Shown here: piece by piece, positions 35,100 to 46,660 of the stretch
How positions within the stretch are numbered: position 1 is the first letter of the stretch
Layout of the letters: every line of letters begins with the position of its first letter
DNA from: Datisca glomerata
Lineage: Eukaryota; Streptophyta; Magnoliopsida; Cucurbitales; Datiscaceae
DNA: 64,000 nt
Reading direction: 5' to 3'
NCBI GenBank assembly: GCA_003255025.1
Contig: QANY01009406.1
Location: 930,001 to 994,000, forward strand
Program-made: the position numbers and the translations under genes
Notes under the pieces: model-generated
Databases searched by the model: none
Told to the model about the DNA's origin: nothing
Seen by the model: only the letters and a program-made list of their open reading frames with translations

Positions 35100-35800
35100 T
35101 GGAGGAGGTGGAGGAGCTGTGCAAAGGACTCTCTCACGACGGACGTCGAAGAGTGTGTATTGGATGAGTAGAAATCCTTGGATGAGAAACTTTGTCTAGT
35201 GATGAAGGTTTTAAGAAGGAGAGGAGTGAATGAGAATGCTCTGAAGACAACCCTGCTTAAGTTATGGAATACGGGAAGAGGTGCGGTGATCAAAGAAGTT
35301 GGGAAGGATATGTTCATCACCCAGTTCTGTCATCCCCTTGATCGTAAACAGGTCCTGCTTAATGAACCTTGACATTTTGACAAGGCGTTGGTCTTACTAG
35401 GAGAATTGAATGGGCTCAAACAACCTTTTGAATCGAAATTTATGGAGTAAATCTTTTGTTCATGTTTTTAAACCTCTCATTCTCATGTATGACAAGCGAT
35501 TTGGGTGAACATATTGGGAATGTTATTGGTAGGTTCAAGGAGGTGGATGAACATCCAGAGGGAGGTTGCTAGGAGAAGTACCTTCGAATGTTAGGAAACC
35601 CCTTCGGAGAGGGATGAAGATCTACATTAATCAAAACATGCAACTGTTGATTAATGCAACTGTTGTGAGTGGATTTCAAATACAAACGTCTCCCAGATTT
35701 TTTCTACAAATAGGGAATGTTACGTCGTAGAGAAAAAGATTGTGATAGGGACTCGGAGGAGCTGGAAATGGACGGAAAAGTCAAATTCAAATACGATTCA
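35100..35800 (+). pseudogene. LINE ORF1, DUF4283-like region
   Basis: Frame 35178-35372 reads GRGAVIKEVGKDMFITQFCH and then LDRKQVLLNEP. The DKALVLLGELNG and GNVIGRFKEVD blocks follow in other frames to about 35560. This spacing and wording is that of the DUF4283 domain of plant LINE ORF1 proteins, which bind element RNA. It is interrupted by stops and at 35802 by the hAT-like MITE. The remainder resumes after 36917. Confidence 0.7.
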
Positions 35801-35801
35801 A

Positions 35802-36917
35802 TAGAGGTGTAATCGGTTTGGTTAAGTTTGATTTAGAAGATTTTAACGAACTGAACCGAACATGCATTTTAGCTCTTATAGGAACCGAACCAAATTATTT
35901 ATAAAACCGAACCGAGTTGAAAAGTTGAAATGCGGTTGGTTCAGTTCAGTTTTCGGTTCTGACTAGCAACAAGAAAAACTCTATTTTTTGGACTTGTTCA
36001 CTGTTAGAGATGGGGAAATCTAGAAAATGAAAGAGACAAATCCAAAACTCAATGGAAAATATCAAAAAAAAAAAGCTAACACATAGAAATTACAAATGCG
36101 CAACTCTAATTAACAACTTTAGATAGGGGATATATAGAAAATGAAAGAAAAATAGAAACTCAAACGTTAAATAAAGAAACCTAACCTCCTCAAAACCTCA
36201 AATGGAAGAACCCTAACCTCATATAACTTTTATACTTCAAAACTACAACATCAACCGAGTTAATCTAGCCCAACAATTCAGAAATTTTTAGAAGCTTTAT
36301 GTTGGAGATTTAGTGTCTAAAGCTTCCCTTGAGTAGCAAGCTTTATTCAGAAATTACCACAAATATTCATTCCCTCTATCTCCTTCTCCTTGTTCAATTG
36401 ATGGTACTGTGGTTTTTTTGTACAGATATGAGAGACGAGAGTAAGAAAGATGAAGAAATGAGGATGTGAGACCAGAGTGGGAGAGATGAAGAGATGAGAA
36501 ATGAGAGACAAACGAGAGAGACGGATGAGAGAGTTAGAGAACACGGTTCAGATTCAGAGAGATGAAGATTCGATGAAGCTTGAGAGCTTTTGGCGGCTGA
36601 AATGATTTGTTTCTCTCAAATTGAGAGATTCTTTAGGGCTTTGAAAAATCAGGGAAGAAATTGGGGAATGGGTCAAAAGAAAAGGGAATGTGTATGTGTG
36701 TATATATAAATGTAACATTGTTGTAGTTTTAATATATACGGTTCGGTTCAGTTCGGTGCGGTTTCTATAGAGAAACCATAAACCGAACCGAACCACATGA
36801 TTTTTACACTAGAAACATCGAACCGAACCGTAGCAAACGTTCAAACCGATCGAACTGATGCGGTTTGGTTTGGTTCGATCAGTTTTACTGATTTGGGTGG
36901 TTTTTCTTACTCCCCTA
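35802..36917. mobile_element. hAT-like MITE in the first LINE (1116 bp)
   Basis: The ends TAGAGGTGTAATCGG and (right, reversed) TAGGGGAGTAAGAAAA belong to the TAGGGGTGT family. The subterminal regions carry repeated CGGTTCGGTT and AACCGAACCG. The flanking octamers CGATTCAA and CGGGTCAT agree at only 5 of 8 positions, so the target duplication is decayed or the ends are off by a base. It has no transposase. The - strand open frames at 36347-36796 are low-complexity sequence inside the element. Confidence 0.7.
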
Positions 36918-37302
36918 CGGGTCATGGTTACAATCTACGGACGGGTTAAGGCCTCTGATGAAGAACTCAGGCCAAAACTCAGACGAGTCATCTTCCTCGA
37001 CTGGGGTCTTGAGTAAACGTGATAAGGAACAATCTTCTTCTAGGGAGACAGGAGGCTGGAAACTAGCATTTAGTCAGGTCAAAAAATATGTTGACCAGTG
37101 TTGTTTGAAGGCGGAGCAGAGTCAGGAGGGAGCTATGGATGAGGTGGGAAGACAGCATGCCGATCTTGGTAGCAGAAAGGGTAGAGGGATGGATAGATGC
37201 TCGAACAGTATGCTAAAGGTTCAGCAGAAAAGGTGTTTATGTCCTACAGGAATAGACAGAGAGGATTTAAGAGGCTCAAGAATGAAAAAAAGAAAAACAT
37301 GA
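36918..37302 (+). pseudogene. LINE ORF1, C-terminal part
   Basis: Frame 36958-37302 (114 aa) continues ORF1 after the MITE. It starts MKNSGQNSDESSSSTGVLSK and ends in a Lys/Arg-rich segment (KKRKT). Ser-rich and basic tails like this are usual for the end of LINE ORF1. No zinc knuckle is seen. It could be mistaken for an independent small gene, but its position inside the LINE argues against that. Confidence 0.5.
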
Positions 37303-37319
37303 GATATATTAGCCACCAA

Positions 37320-38350
37320 AAAAAGAGAATTTTAATTCTCTTTGTCAACCGGGCTTCCCGTTGCCCAAGGCTTTCATCACGAATGAGCAATTCTTAAGAA
37401 AAAAATACATAAATAGTCCAAAACTAAATATAAATAAAAAATACCCAGCAACCTATCAAAACCTGTTTCCCCAGCTCAATCCCCTGCCAACTAGCTCAAT
37501 CTCCTCCTTCCCCTTTCCAACTTCTCACCTCCCAGCCCGCTCCCCTCCCCTCCCTCATACCCCTCCCACCCAGCCCGCTCCCCNTTATTTTAGTTAATTT
37601 AATTAATTAATTTATTTAATTGATCAATTAGTTAATTTAATGAACAATTAATATTTTATTTGATTAAAAAAATCTAAGTATTCACTCACCTACCACTATC
37701 GTCCAACATAATAACATCAAAATAATTATTGTTGAAAAACATATGAGTGTGTCTCTCTTTGTGTGAGATTATAAGTATATTTGCATTAATTTTGTATTAA
37801 TAAATTTTAATATTTCAAGCAACGTTTGTATAAATGTAATCACATTTATTACAAAAGAATATTGTATACATACAATAAATACAAAAAAAATATCATCTAA
37901 TATTCTTATTATCACAAATCTAACTAATGTAAAACATACTATTATATACATACCATAATATACTAAATATATAACATATATATTTTAAAAATACCATAAA
38001 TTTTGTAAAAGTTTAAAATGTCAATATAATATATATTGTATATATAATATATAATATATAATATATTTAATATATATAGTATATATCATATATATTATCT
38101 TTTCTGCCACTTTTTTTATCGAACTTTTTTGTTTAACGTCAAAATTTATTTTTTGAGAAGTGTGTCACCCTTTAAGTGGCTAGTTTTGATGTTTTCATAC
38201 TTAAGATTATTTTTTATGATTTTTTTTAAAATAACCTAGCTATGATAAATACTACCACCCTGATGCCTTAACCCGTTCTGAATTAGAGACCCACGAAACT
38301 TGTATGGACCTGGATGAAAAAAAATGCAAATAAGCATGTTTCTTGTAGTG
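37320..38350. mobile_element. Insertion in the LINE with a CACTA-like right end; contains an N
   Basis: Between ORF1 and ORF2 lies about 1 kb of sequence unlike a LINE. It has a C-rich tandem (CCCAGCCCGCTCCCC twice, 37530-37583), an ambiguous base at 37584, then AT-rich DNA with TATATAAT repeats (about 38020-38095). The right edge reads GTTTCTTGTAGTG (38338-38350), the reverse of a CACTA start. No matching left terminus was found. The unresolved base suggests an assembly problem here. Confidence 0.45.
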
Positions 38351-38558
38351 GCGCTAAGTGGGAGAGGAGGAGATGAAGGGTCGGGTCTGGAGAATCAGGC
38401 CCAAGTAGGTTGCCTAACTCTCTCCCACAATTGGTCCTTTAAAAAGGAAAATAGTCTTATGAAAATCCTTTCCCCTACAGGATGGCAAAGAGTTCATCTC
38501 AAATTATGGATGCTTCGCTCCACGCAACTAGTGTCGATAATCGAGCTCAATGTGCGCG

Positions 38559-39560
38559 ATGAAAATCCTCAGCTGGAATGCTCAGGGTATGGGTAAGCCA
38601 TGGGCATTCCATGCTTTGCATAGGGTTGTGCAAGGTACCTACCCTGCTTTAGTGTTTATTATGAAGACTAAGCTCTCTAGGAATGAAGCTGAAAATGTGA
38701 GATGAAAATTGAATTTTCAAAATGGTCTAGTGGTTGAAAGGGATGGCTTAAAAGGAGGGACGTTGGCTTTATTTTGGAATAATGACATTTCTGTCTCCGT
38801 CCATTCGTACTTTATAGGGTATATAAATGCTTCTATAGAAGAGAATGATGATTTTGTTTGGAGATTAATCGGCTTTTACGGTAACCCAAATCTCCCTTTG
38901 AGATGTCACTTGGGATCTTCTTAAATGACTATATGACAATTCCAATAGGCCTTGGTTGGTAGTGGATGACTTCAATGAGATCTTGGGGCACTTTGAAAAA
39001 GTTGGGGGAAATCCTAGATGTGAGTCAGAAATAGAGGATTTTAGAAAGGCCTTGGATTACTGCTCGTTGGGTGAATTGCCAAGTAAAGGCCCTTTTTCAC
39101 TTGGTATAACAAGAGGGAAAGGGTTGGGTTCATCAAAGAAAAGTTGGACCCAGCATTTGTCTCTCGCTCCTGGAAGAATTATTTTAATTAGGCTTGGTAG
39201 AGACTCTGTGCCTTTTCTCCTCTGATCATAGAATGTTTTTGGTCCATTTGCACAAACAATACTTGCCTACTAATAATGCTACCGATTATGTGGGTCGTGT
39301 TAGGAGATCCCACTTTGAAGCTTTATGGGCCAGATAGGAAGACTGCAGAGCCATCATCGATCGGGTCTGGAATGGCTTAAACTAAGGGACAGTCATAGAG
39401 ATAGTGATCTCGAATCTTCAGAACTGTCTTTCTTCTCTCAAAGGCTTAAGCTCCGATAAATTTGGTTTTATTCCTAAACAACACACTACTAACTGTAGAC
39501 TCTAAGGCCTCATACTAAAGGATGCCCACCCAGAATCAAATTGGGAAGACATGCAGATGC
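38559..39560 (+). pseudogene. LINE ORF2, endonuclease domain
   Basis: The start MKILSWNAQGMG at 38559 is the classic beginning of plant LINE ORF2 (APE-type endonuclease that nicks the target). Frame 38709-38924 contains GLKGGTLALFWNND and WRLIGFYGNPN. Frame 38956-39225 contains VVDDFNEILGHFEKVGG, the region around a catalytic Asp/Asn (usually GDFN, here DDFN). Stops and frameshifts occur at 38702, 38924 and later. Confidence 0.85.
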
Positions 39561-41450
39561 TTCAAACCGAGATTAGGTTTGAAAAATCATGAGGAGCTCT
39601 ATTGGAAGCAGAGATCTAGAGCATATTGGTTGAAATCTGGGGATAGAATATGACTTTGTTTCACTATAAGGCTTTGGAGGAGGCATAGAAACACGATGAT
39701 TGGGGATTTTTTACTCAAACCAGGTTTGGCAAGACTCCAACTAGAGGATGGTCTCAGTAATTCAGGGTTATTTTCATGACATTTTCAAATATTGAGGTTG
39801 TGACCAAGTGTGTCCCCTAAAAAATTACTAGGGAGATGAATGAGATGTTGATGGTGCCTTTTTCAGAAAGGGATATAGAGGAAGCCATCTGGGGGTCGAT
39901 GTTTTTCTAGCTCTATTTTTTTTCAAAAATTCTAGCACATTGTGGGTAAGGATATCAGTGATATTTTCTTATCTTTTTTCAAACACAAGGCTGATATTAG
40001 TAAGCTTAATATAACTCTAATTGTGTTACTTTCGAAAATCCATAAGCCTAATTTGTTTCATATTTTCAGCCTATTAGCGTATGCACTGTGATTTACAAGC
40101 TTATCTTTATATCTTTAGCTAAAAGACTCAAATATATTCTGCCTAAGGCTATATCTGAGTCCCAAAGTGCATTTTTAAATGGTAAACTTATTACTGATAG
40201 TATTATTTACTTTTGAAATGATTCATTCCCTGAATAGGAAAAGAAAGGGTAAGAAGGGTTTATCGGCCCTCAAGCTTGATATGTAAAGCTTATGGCATGG
40301 TGGAATGGAGTTTTCTTTTGTCCATGATGAGGAAACTGGGCTTTACTGAATACTGGGTAGGCTTGATTTTCTAATGTGTGAATGGTTTGGTGTACGATAA
40401 CTTAACCCCCCAACATGGTATTCGTTAGGGGGATTCGCTCATTATCTATTCTTGTTGTGTGCAGAAGGTTTTTTTGCCCTTCTCCTAGATGCCCAACAGA
40501 GACATCAGCTTTCTTGTCATAAGATTTGCGGGTTGCGGCTACAATCATATATTCCACACCTCCTATTCATTGATGATAGCTTGGTGTTTTGTATAGCAGA
40601 AGTTGAGAATTGTGAGACTATCAAGAGAATTCTAGAAACCTATGCTTGAGGCTTGGGAGAATATATTAATTTTGATAAATCAGTGATGGCCTTCTCGCCT
40701 AATGTACATATCGAAACAATAGTAGCCATTTCCTCTGTGTTGGGTATTTGATCAACTAGATGTCATGAGAAGTATTTGGGGCTCCCTCATGGACTTGGGT
40801 GAGTAAAAAATAGTTGTTCAAAGCCATTATTGAAAAAGCTCAAAATATTATAGGTCGTTAGCAGGAAACGCAGTCCTTGATCAACGTAAAAGAAATTTTG
40901 ATCAAAGCGGTAGTGCAAGACCTCACTTATTCTATGAATGTGTTTTGTCTTCCAAAATCATTTTACATGGAGCTACTCAACACACAAAGTTTTGGTGCGG
41001 CTACTCAACATACAAAAGGAAAATGCATTGGTTAATTTGGAACAACTTATGCAAACCTAAAGCTATATGTGGGTTGGGTTTCCAATATTTGGAGATTTTC
41101 AATCAAGCTCCCTTGGCCAAAAAATGTTGGAGAATTACCAAAGGGCCAAACAGTTTGGTGCTCGAATCTTAATAGTCAAATATTTTCATTCCTCTGACTT
41201 CCTTTTCTTGTAAAGTGAAACCAAATTGTTCTTACTTTCAGCGAAGCATTTTATAGGGGTGAGCTTTTTTGCAAGGGAATTCGTTAGAGGGTTGGCAATG
41301 GGGATTCCATCCGAGTGTTTCAAGACCATTGCTAGCTAGGGCCAACTACGTTTAGACCCCTCTTTTCTACTAGTAGGCCTCTAGTTTTGAAGGTAATAGA
41401 CTTGATTTCTAGAAATAGTGGAATCGACAGGCCATCATTCACTTCCTTGC
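39560..41450 (+). pseudogene. LINE ORF2, reverse transcriptase
   Basis: Sequence of the RT domain in mixed frames, including ALKLDM (about 40270) and, at 40452-40649, PHLLFIDDSLVFCIAEVEN, in which FIDD (40566-40577) stands at the catalytic box. ILETYA and the following INFDKSVMAFSPN (about 40667) are the region after it. Frame 40945-41172 carries WLIWNNLCKPKAICGLGFQY, the usual RT C-terminal block. Many stops disable it. Confidence 0.8.
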
Positions 41451-42550
41451 TCCTGAAGATGTGGATATTTCTCTATCCATTCCTCTAGTAACGAACTCTG
41501 TTAGGGATGAGATTTACCGACATTTTGATAAGAATGGTTGTTATTTAGTCAAGAGTGGGTACAATTTGGGCTTATCCTTTCCAAATATGGGATCAACATC
41601 TTTAGAAATGGGACATTTCTGGGGGTGGAAATGTCTCTGGAAGCTTTCCTTACCCAACAAAGTTCAAAAATTTATATGGAAAGCCTCTTTGGATTTGATT
41701 CCTACAGGTGTTAACTTGTTTAGAAGTAGAGTGGGTAAGAGTGAAGAATGTAAATGTTGTGGCAAGTTAGGCTTAACTACTCATGCATTGTTTTTCTGTT
41801 CATTAATCAAAGATACTAGGAGGAAGGCTGGCGTGCTTAATTTTATCGCCAAAAAATTTCAACGATGGTGTATGCTTGACAATATTTTGATGATCTTCCT
41901 CCAATTGGATCCCCCTTCTCTCTTGAAGGTGGTTCTGCTGTGTTGGGGCATTTGGACTTACCGGAACAATTCTATGAATGGTAAACACTTTAATCCTTAT
42001 TTTGATGTGCACGATTGAGTTGATAAGTTTTCTGCTGAAAATATTAGGGCAAATGAGGTTGTTCACCCTTCCCGTCATACCCTCATGTGCCTGCTTTTTG
42101 GACCAGACCCGAGGCTGGTCGCCTCAAGTTAAACATCGATGGGGTTGTTGGCTCAGCCCATTGTGATATGGGGGGACTTAATCTGTGACGGTAATTGGTT
42201 GGTTCATAAGGATTTTTTCATGCGGTTTGAGGGGAAATTATCCATGTTGATAGTTGAAGCGCTGGCCCTGATCGATGGGCTCTCTTTCACATCCGAGAAG
42301 TGCATTCTTGTTGACAAAGTGGAATCGGATTGTTTGGGTCTCATTAAGGCTTTGTCCTTGAGTTCGTAACTCTTTTAAGAGTTGGGCCTTATCCTTGATG
42401 CTTGCAGACCTTTGTTTTCTGTGAGGGTCATGCCGATTCTTAAACATATTCCTCATTCTTGTAATGAAGCGGCACAGCAGATCACTCGTTTTGGCCTCTC
42501 TATCTTTCACTCGTTGATTTGGTGGGAGTCAACACTCTTTTTATAGCTGA
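41451..42550 (+). pseudogene. LINE ORF2, zinc-binding and RNase H region
   Basis: The best preserved part is 41461-42018 (185 aa), with CLWKLSLPNKVQKFIWKA and the zinc-binding motif CKCCGKLGLTTHALFFC from about 41749. RNase H-like sequence follows at about 42130-42369 (LMIVEAL-type helix, VESDCLGLIKAL). The element ends shortly after, near 42550, before the A-rich tail. Confidence 0.8.
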
Positions 42551-42614
42551 CATTTGTTTCGTGGAGTAATTTTTTTGGCGGTTTTGCTAATTTAAAAAAA
42601 AACCAACGAGGCTA

Positions 42615-43521
42615 AAATGGTAGTTTTGTTCATGAAACTGGATAATATAGAGTACTTGCTCGGATCCTAGATTCCAAACATAAAGTTTAGTGGAAGTGGA
42701 AATGGACCCATTTACAGAACACGTGACTTCCGGCAGCTTAAACAGAAAACTCAAAACAGTGGGGAGAGAAAATTAAGATACTTATATCTGACGACCCCGC
42801 CATTGAATTTTATTGTTTACGTTGCATTTTTATCCACATATAAGAATTCAGCCTGTAAAATTTTTATACATTGTAAAATTAACTTTTGTCTGGTAATGTG
42901 AAGACATTGATTGCCACGGTAAGGGATAAAAAATATTATCATATTTGTTACATGATAAGTTAAATTTTCAACATTATCGCATTAAAATAAAAGAGTGTGT
43001 CATTACCATATTATATGATTTTGACTATATAAAAGTAAAAAGTTTCATAAAAAATAACAGAGAATTGAATAATTAGATATTCACATAAAAATATTAATAT
43101 AAGTGTATTTAAAATTAGCTAATATAAACTATATAATAAAAAATAATATAATGATATTTATTTGTATAAATTGATAAATTAATGTATAAATAATCTGATA
43201 TTTTAAAATATTTTTAAACCCAATATATTAATATAAAAATGGTACATAAATTGGAAAACATAAGTAACATAGCTGAAAAATTAAGAAAGTCTTACATACA
43301 TTACCATCAAAATATAATATTACTGTGTTTGTTTGTAAAAAATTATAATAAAGTGTATGAATGTAATATAATATTTTATATTACATTCTTTCAAGCTAAC
43401 AATCCCTCGTAATATTTTCTACTTGAGTGTTTGCTACTTAAGTATTTACTACTTACGTACAGAATATTTAGAGAAGTAGTTGACATTTATTTTAATAAAA
43501 AATGTGACATATTTGGCATGA
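42615..43521. other. AT-rich intergenic DNA
   Basis: Very AT-rich, with no supported feature. It follows the right target duplication of the LINE. Confidence 0.5.
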
Positions 43522-43536
43522 TTGGAATGGAATAAG

Positions 43537-44046
43537 TATATATACCAACATCCAATCTGTCATTTCTTCCCCAAATCATTAGTCATCACTGTTCAGTTCC
43601 CTCAGATCGAGTTCTGTGTACAGAACATAAGGAAAACGATGAAGCCAACTAATCAGCAGCACTACACTATGGCCCCTCATCCAATTTCATCAAATTCTGG
43701 TAACAAATTTATGTATTCTTTTTCTTCTCGGACATATAAAAAAGATTCTTTTTTTACAAAATCGTTATTCATTTTTTAATATATCTAAAATTTCATCAAA
43801 GTCACTGTCACTTTTCAATGTTGACTAAGTAAAGACTCAATATCTTATGAATGTGTCAGGTTTCAGCACTTCAACATTCTCGAATGTTATAAATTCAAAA
43901 CCAAAGAGTTAAAAAAACGGCAGTCCATCAATTGAATGAAGAAGACATACGAGGTGGCCATGAACATGAAATGAAATAGTTAAACACTGGAGAATGAACT
44001 TAGGGAAGCTTCCAAGCAACAGTTAAGGTTTAGCACTTAAAATAAT
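43537..44046 (+). pseudogene. Possible 5' end of a host gene, cut by the hAT-like MITE
   Basis: A TATATATA box (43537-43544) is followed 95 bp later by an ATG at 43639 in a frame beginning MKPTNQQHYTMAPHPIS. A donor-like GTAACA at 43700 and an acceptor-like CAG at 43857-43859 would join to a second exon that reads a few codons and stops at 43911. In another frame TLENELREASKQQLRF (about 43983-44030) has a heptad-like pattern. The sequence ends at the MITE at 44047, and I found no continuation after 54166. I do not recognise the family, and it may be chance. Confidence 0.25.
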
Positions 44047-44399
44047 TAGGGGTGTGCATGGTAGATTTGAATCGAATAATTATGTGCATATAAATCGAAC
44101 CGACCGGACTGTAAAATAATTGGTCAGATTTTACGGTTCATCGATTTTTTTTATATTTTTCAAGAGATATATCAATAAATTTAATCATACATTTTTCAAA
44201 AAAATTATTTCATTCAATACAATCTTCTTTGCATGTAACCCAATTTCAATCACAACATGTAAACCAAAGATTAAGGAGAGATGAAAGAAAAGTAAAAAAA
44301 TAGAAATGTGAGAAATGAAAAAGGAGAGAAATATAAGAAAACTCACAATTTCAATCACAATATCTGCTATATTACAGATGACAGAAAAATATCGTTTCA
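44047..44399. mobile_element. hAT-like MITE, left part (split by pararetrovirus)
   Basis: Starts TAGGGGTGTGCA and continues with subterminal CGAACCGACCGG. The matching right end, TGCACATCCCTA, is at 54155-54166. The octamers outside the two ends are AAAATAAT (44039-44046) and AAAATAAA (54167-54174), 7 of 8 identical. Without the intervening 9.6 kb the element would be about 546 bp, close to the 536-bp copy at 61708. Confidence 0.8.
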
Positions 44400-45742
44400 A
44401 AAAAAATACAAGACTATCATGGCTTTGATACCAACTAGGGTGTGTTCTGTATTATAGAAATAATAGTTCCATTAGAAATATTATGTCCTAAAAATCTAAT
44501 TTATGTTTGAAATAGTTTCATCTTAGATGCAGATAACACTAAACCATTTCTGATTATCGCATGCTTAAATATATGCAGATGTTTAACATGCTGATCTATG
44601 GATGATGAGAAAATTAAAACATCATCAATATAGCAGATAATAAATTCAATATAAGGATTAAAAATATCATTCATGATATGTTAAAATTCTGAAGGTCCAT
44701 TTTTAACACTGAATGGTAAAACGTTCCACTCATAGTGACCAAAGGGAACAGTAAATGTTGTTTTATATCTATCCTGTTCAGTAATTTGAATTTGCCAAAA
44801 TCCTGATTTTAAATCAAATTTAGAAAAAATTACTGAATTGTTTAAGCAATCTAAAATATCTTTTTTGTTAAGGATATGATACATAATCCACTGGAGGGTA
44901 TCATTAAGTGGCTTGTAATTGATGACTAGACGAGGTTGTCCTCATTCAATTTCAGCATTTTTGTACACATAAAATGATGTACAACTCCAAGGAGACTTGC
45001 TAGGTCTAATGAGTTTTCTCTATAATAAAGAGTCAATTTCTGTTTTACAGATTTTAAGATCTTCTTTTTTCATTTGACTAGATCTAGATTTTGTATGAAT
45101 ATATTTTTTGTCAAAATGCTGGTGATAAGGTAAAGAAATAATATGTTTTCTTCTATTCTAAAAAGTATTTGGTAGATCACTACAAATTTCTGTTTGAAAT
45201 TCTGTTAAGATCATTTTGATTTTATTTTGAATAGAAGTCTGTTGAATTTTTTGTTCGATAGTCAAAAGTTGGACTTCTTTTTGAAGAAAATTAATTTGAC
45301 TTTCTTTGTTCTGTATAAGATCTTTAATAAGATATAATTCTTTTATATATGATTTTGTAATAAATTCAAAAATTATTTGTCTGTTATGAATGGTTGTATA
45401 AATATCATTACTATCGATTCTATCCATAGGCATCAAAAGGCACATAAATGGATTACCTAGGATCATGTACTGGATCATGTTTTTTAATAAAACAAAGGAA
45501 GTGGGTAAACAAATTCCTTTATTATAGATTAGAACTTCTGTTAATTTAAATTCAATTTTCATTTTGTTACTACTGGCACTCGTAAGAGATTGAGTGGTTT
45601 TCTGAAAATATTTTGTAGGGACTAAACTCTCTTGAATACAGTTCATATCAGCCTCTATATCAATAAGGGTAATAGCATCTTTTATTATAAAATCAGATTT
45701 AATAATAAAAGTAATTCTGGTATACCATTTTTGAAAAGTTAC
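44400..45742 (-). pseudogene. Inverted extra copy of the viral protease/RT segment
   Basis: Read on the - strand, 45778-45158 covers the protease region and the linker to RT. The catalytic position, normally D-S/T-G, reads DIEA. Frame 44884-44681 covers part of RT (SKFDLKSGFWQI). It is the inverted partner of 50104-51440 over about 1.34 kb. At its left end it carries a primer-site-like piece (ACCAACTAGGGTGTG read on +, 44430-44444). Both arms are broken at different places. Confidence 0.85.
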
Positions 45743-46089
45743 AGTTGGATGGCACACCCCAGATGATATCAAAGCCATGAATAGTCTTGGTTATATTATG
45801 ATAATATTTTTTAAATTATTTATGCATGATCAAAAGAAAATATAAGTGAAATTGCTTCTTCGTTGTCATCAGTAGCAAATACAGTAGCTTCAACCTCAGA
45901 AGCAACAGAATTAATAGCTTATCAAAATGAACAATCCCTAAGGTCAAACCAGAAACCATATATAAAATTGGAACATTCGATTTTACCAGTAGAAAAATCA
46001 TTAAAATATTTGAGCATGCCATACCATTACACAATAATGATGATATTGTATATCTGTTGCATGTTCATGACCTGATCCTTTAATGCAAA
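45743..46089 (+). pseudogene. Partial second copy of viral leader end and movement-protein start
   Basis: 45743-45800 matches the viral leader end and a degraded primer site (compare 46614-46667). 45926-46075 matches the first 150 bp of the movement-protein frame at 46664-46815. About 130 bp between them matches neither. The join with the - strand segment at 45742/45743 is a direct inversion junction. Confidence 0.75.
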
Positions 46090-46626
46090 AATAATATAAA
46101 AGGGAAGCCTCACCCTTGTTGAAGGCAATGAAGAAATAAGCTAGATCTAGGCGCACATGTGTTGAGCACTCCCTCTCCCTCTTTATGTACTCTCTCTCCC
46201 CCTCTTGCAATAAAATCATAAATTCTCAAGTTTTGACTCTCACATGCATAACAGTAAGTGTTCTTTTAATTTTCACTTTATCTGTGTGTTCATGAGGTCA
46301 TGTATGGAATCATTTATGTCTAATATCATCATAATATAACCTCTAGTATTCATCGATCTCGTGCTAACTGGAGGAATACTTTGATCCATGTTGATTCCCA
46401 TTACACATTTAGTATAAATACGAAGCATATAGTTAATGTATGTGACCTCAAGTCGCGTCTGGGCCAGGTCCGCTGAGCAGGAAGTGCGTTAGGGTCGTTT
46501 ACCCATGTAAAACGTTGACAGTCTGCCGAACTATGTGTTATGTATTTGCCTAAGTCATGAATGTTAATCAGTATAAATCTGGTTGTTGACCATGTATTCG
46601 AGTGCAGTTGGATGGCACACCCCAGT
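46090..46626 (+). promoter_or_regulatory. Viral promoter, poly(A) signal and leader (left copy)
   Basis: TATAAAA at 46095-46101 and AATAAA at 46209-46214, 114 bp apart. This is the compact promoter/poly(A) layout of pararetroviruses, in which the poly(A) signal lies a short way downstream of the start and is read on the second pass. The block is repeated at 53435-53970 with few changes. Confidence 0.8.
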
Positions 46627-46639
46627 TGGTATCAGAGCC
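46627..46639 (+). promoter_or_regulatory. Viral tRNA-Met primer-binding site
   Basis: TGGTATCAGAGCC is fully complementary to the 3' end of plant initiator tRNA-Met, the primer for minus-strand DNA synthesis in this virus family. It lies about 20 bp upstream of the movement-protein start at 46661. Confidence 0.9.
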
Positions 46640-46660
46640 ATGAATAGTCGTAGTTATATT

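Larger units (their letters stand above)
34987..42602 (+). mobile_element. Full-length plant LINE (first copy), with nested insertions
   Basis: A non-LTR retrotransposon with ORF1 (DUF4283-like) at about 35100-37300 and ORF2 (endonuclease, RT, zinc-binding domain, RNase H) from 38559 to about 42545. It ends in TTTAAAAAAAAA (42591-42602) and is flanked by 14-bp target duplications with one mismatch. Since LINE copies are usually 5'-truncated, this looks like a complete insertion. Two later insertions split it: a hAT-like MITE at 35802-36917 and an unidentified segment at about 37320-38350. Many stops mean it is inactive. Confidence 0.85.

Noticed and set aside
34928..35320. A 130-codon - strand frame as a gene
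   Set aside because: It is antisense to LINE ORF1 and spans the LINE's left target duplication.
36347..36796. Two - strand frames of 65-80 codons
   Set aside because: They lie inside the hAT-like MITE and consist of its subterminal and GA-rich sequence.
44400..46089. An independent second virus insertion
   Set aside because: The inverted arm shares the unusual primer-site/RT joint with the + arm, so a common rearranged origin is more likely than a separate event.
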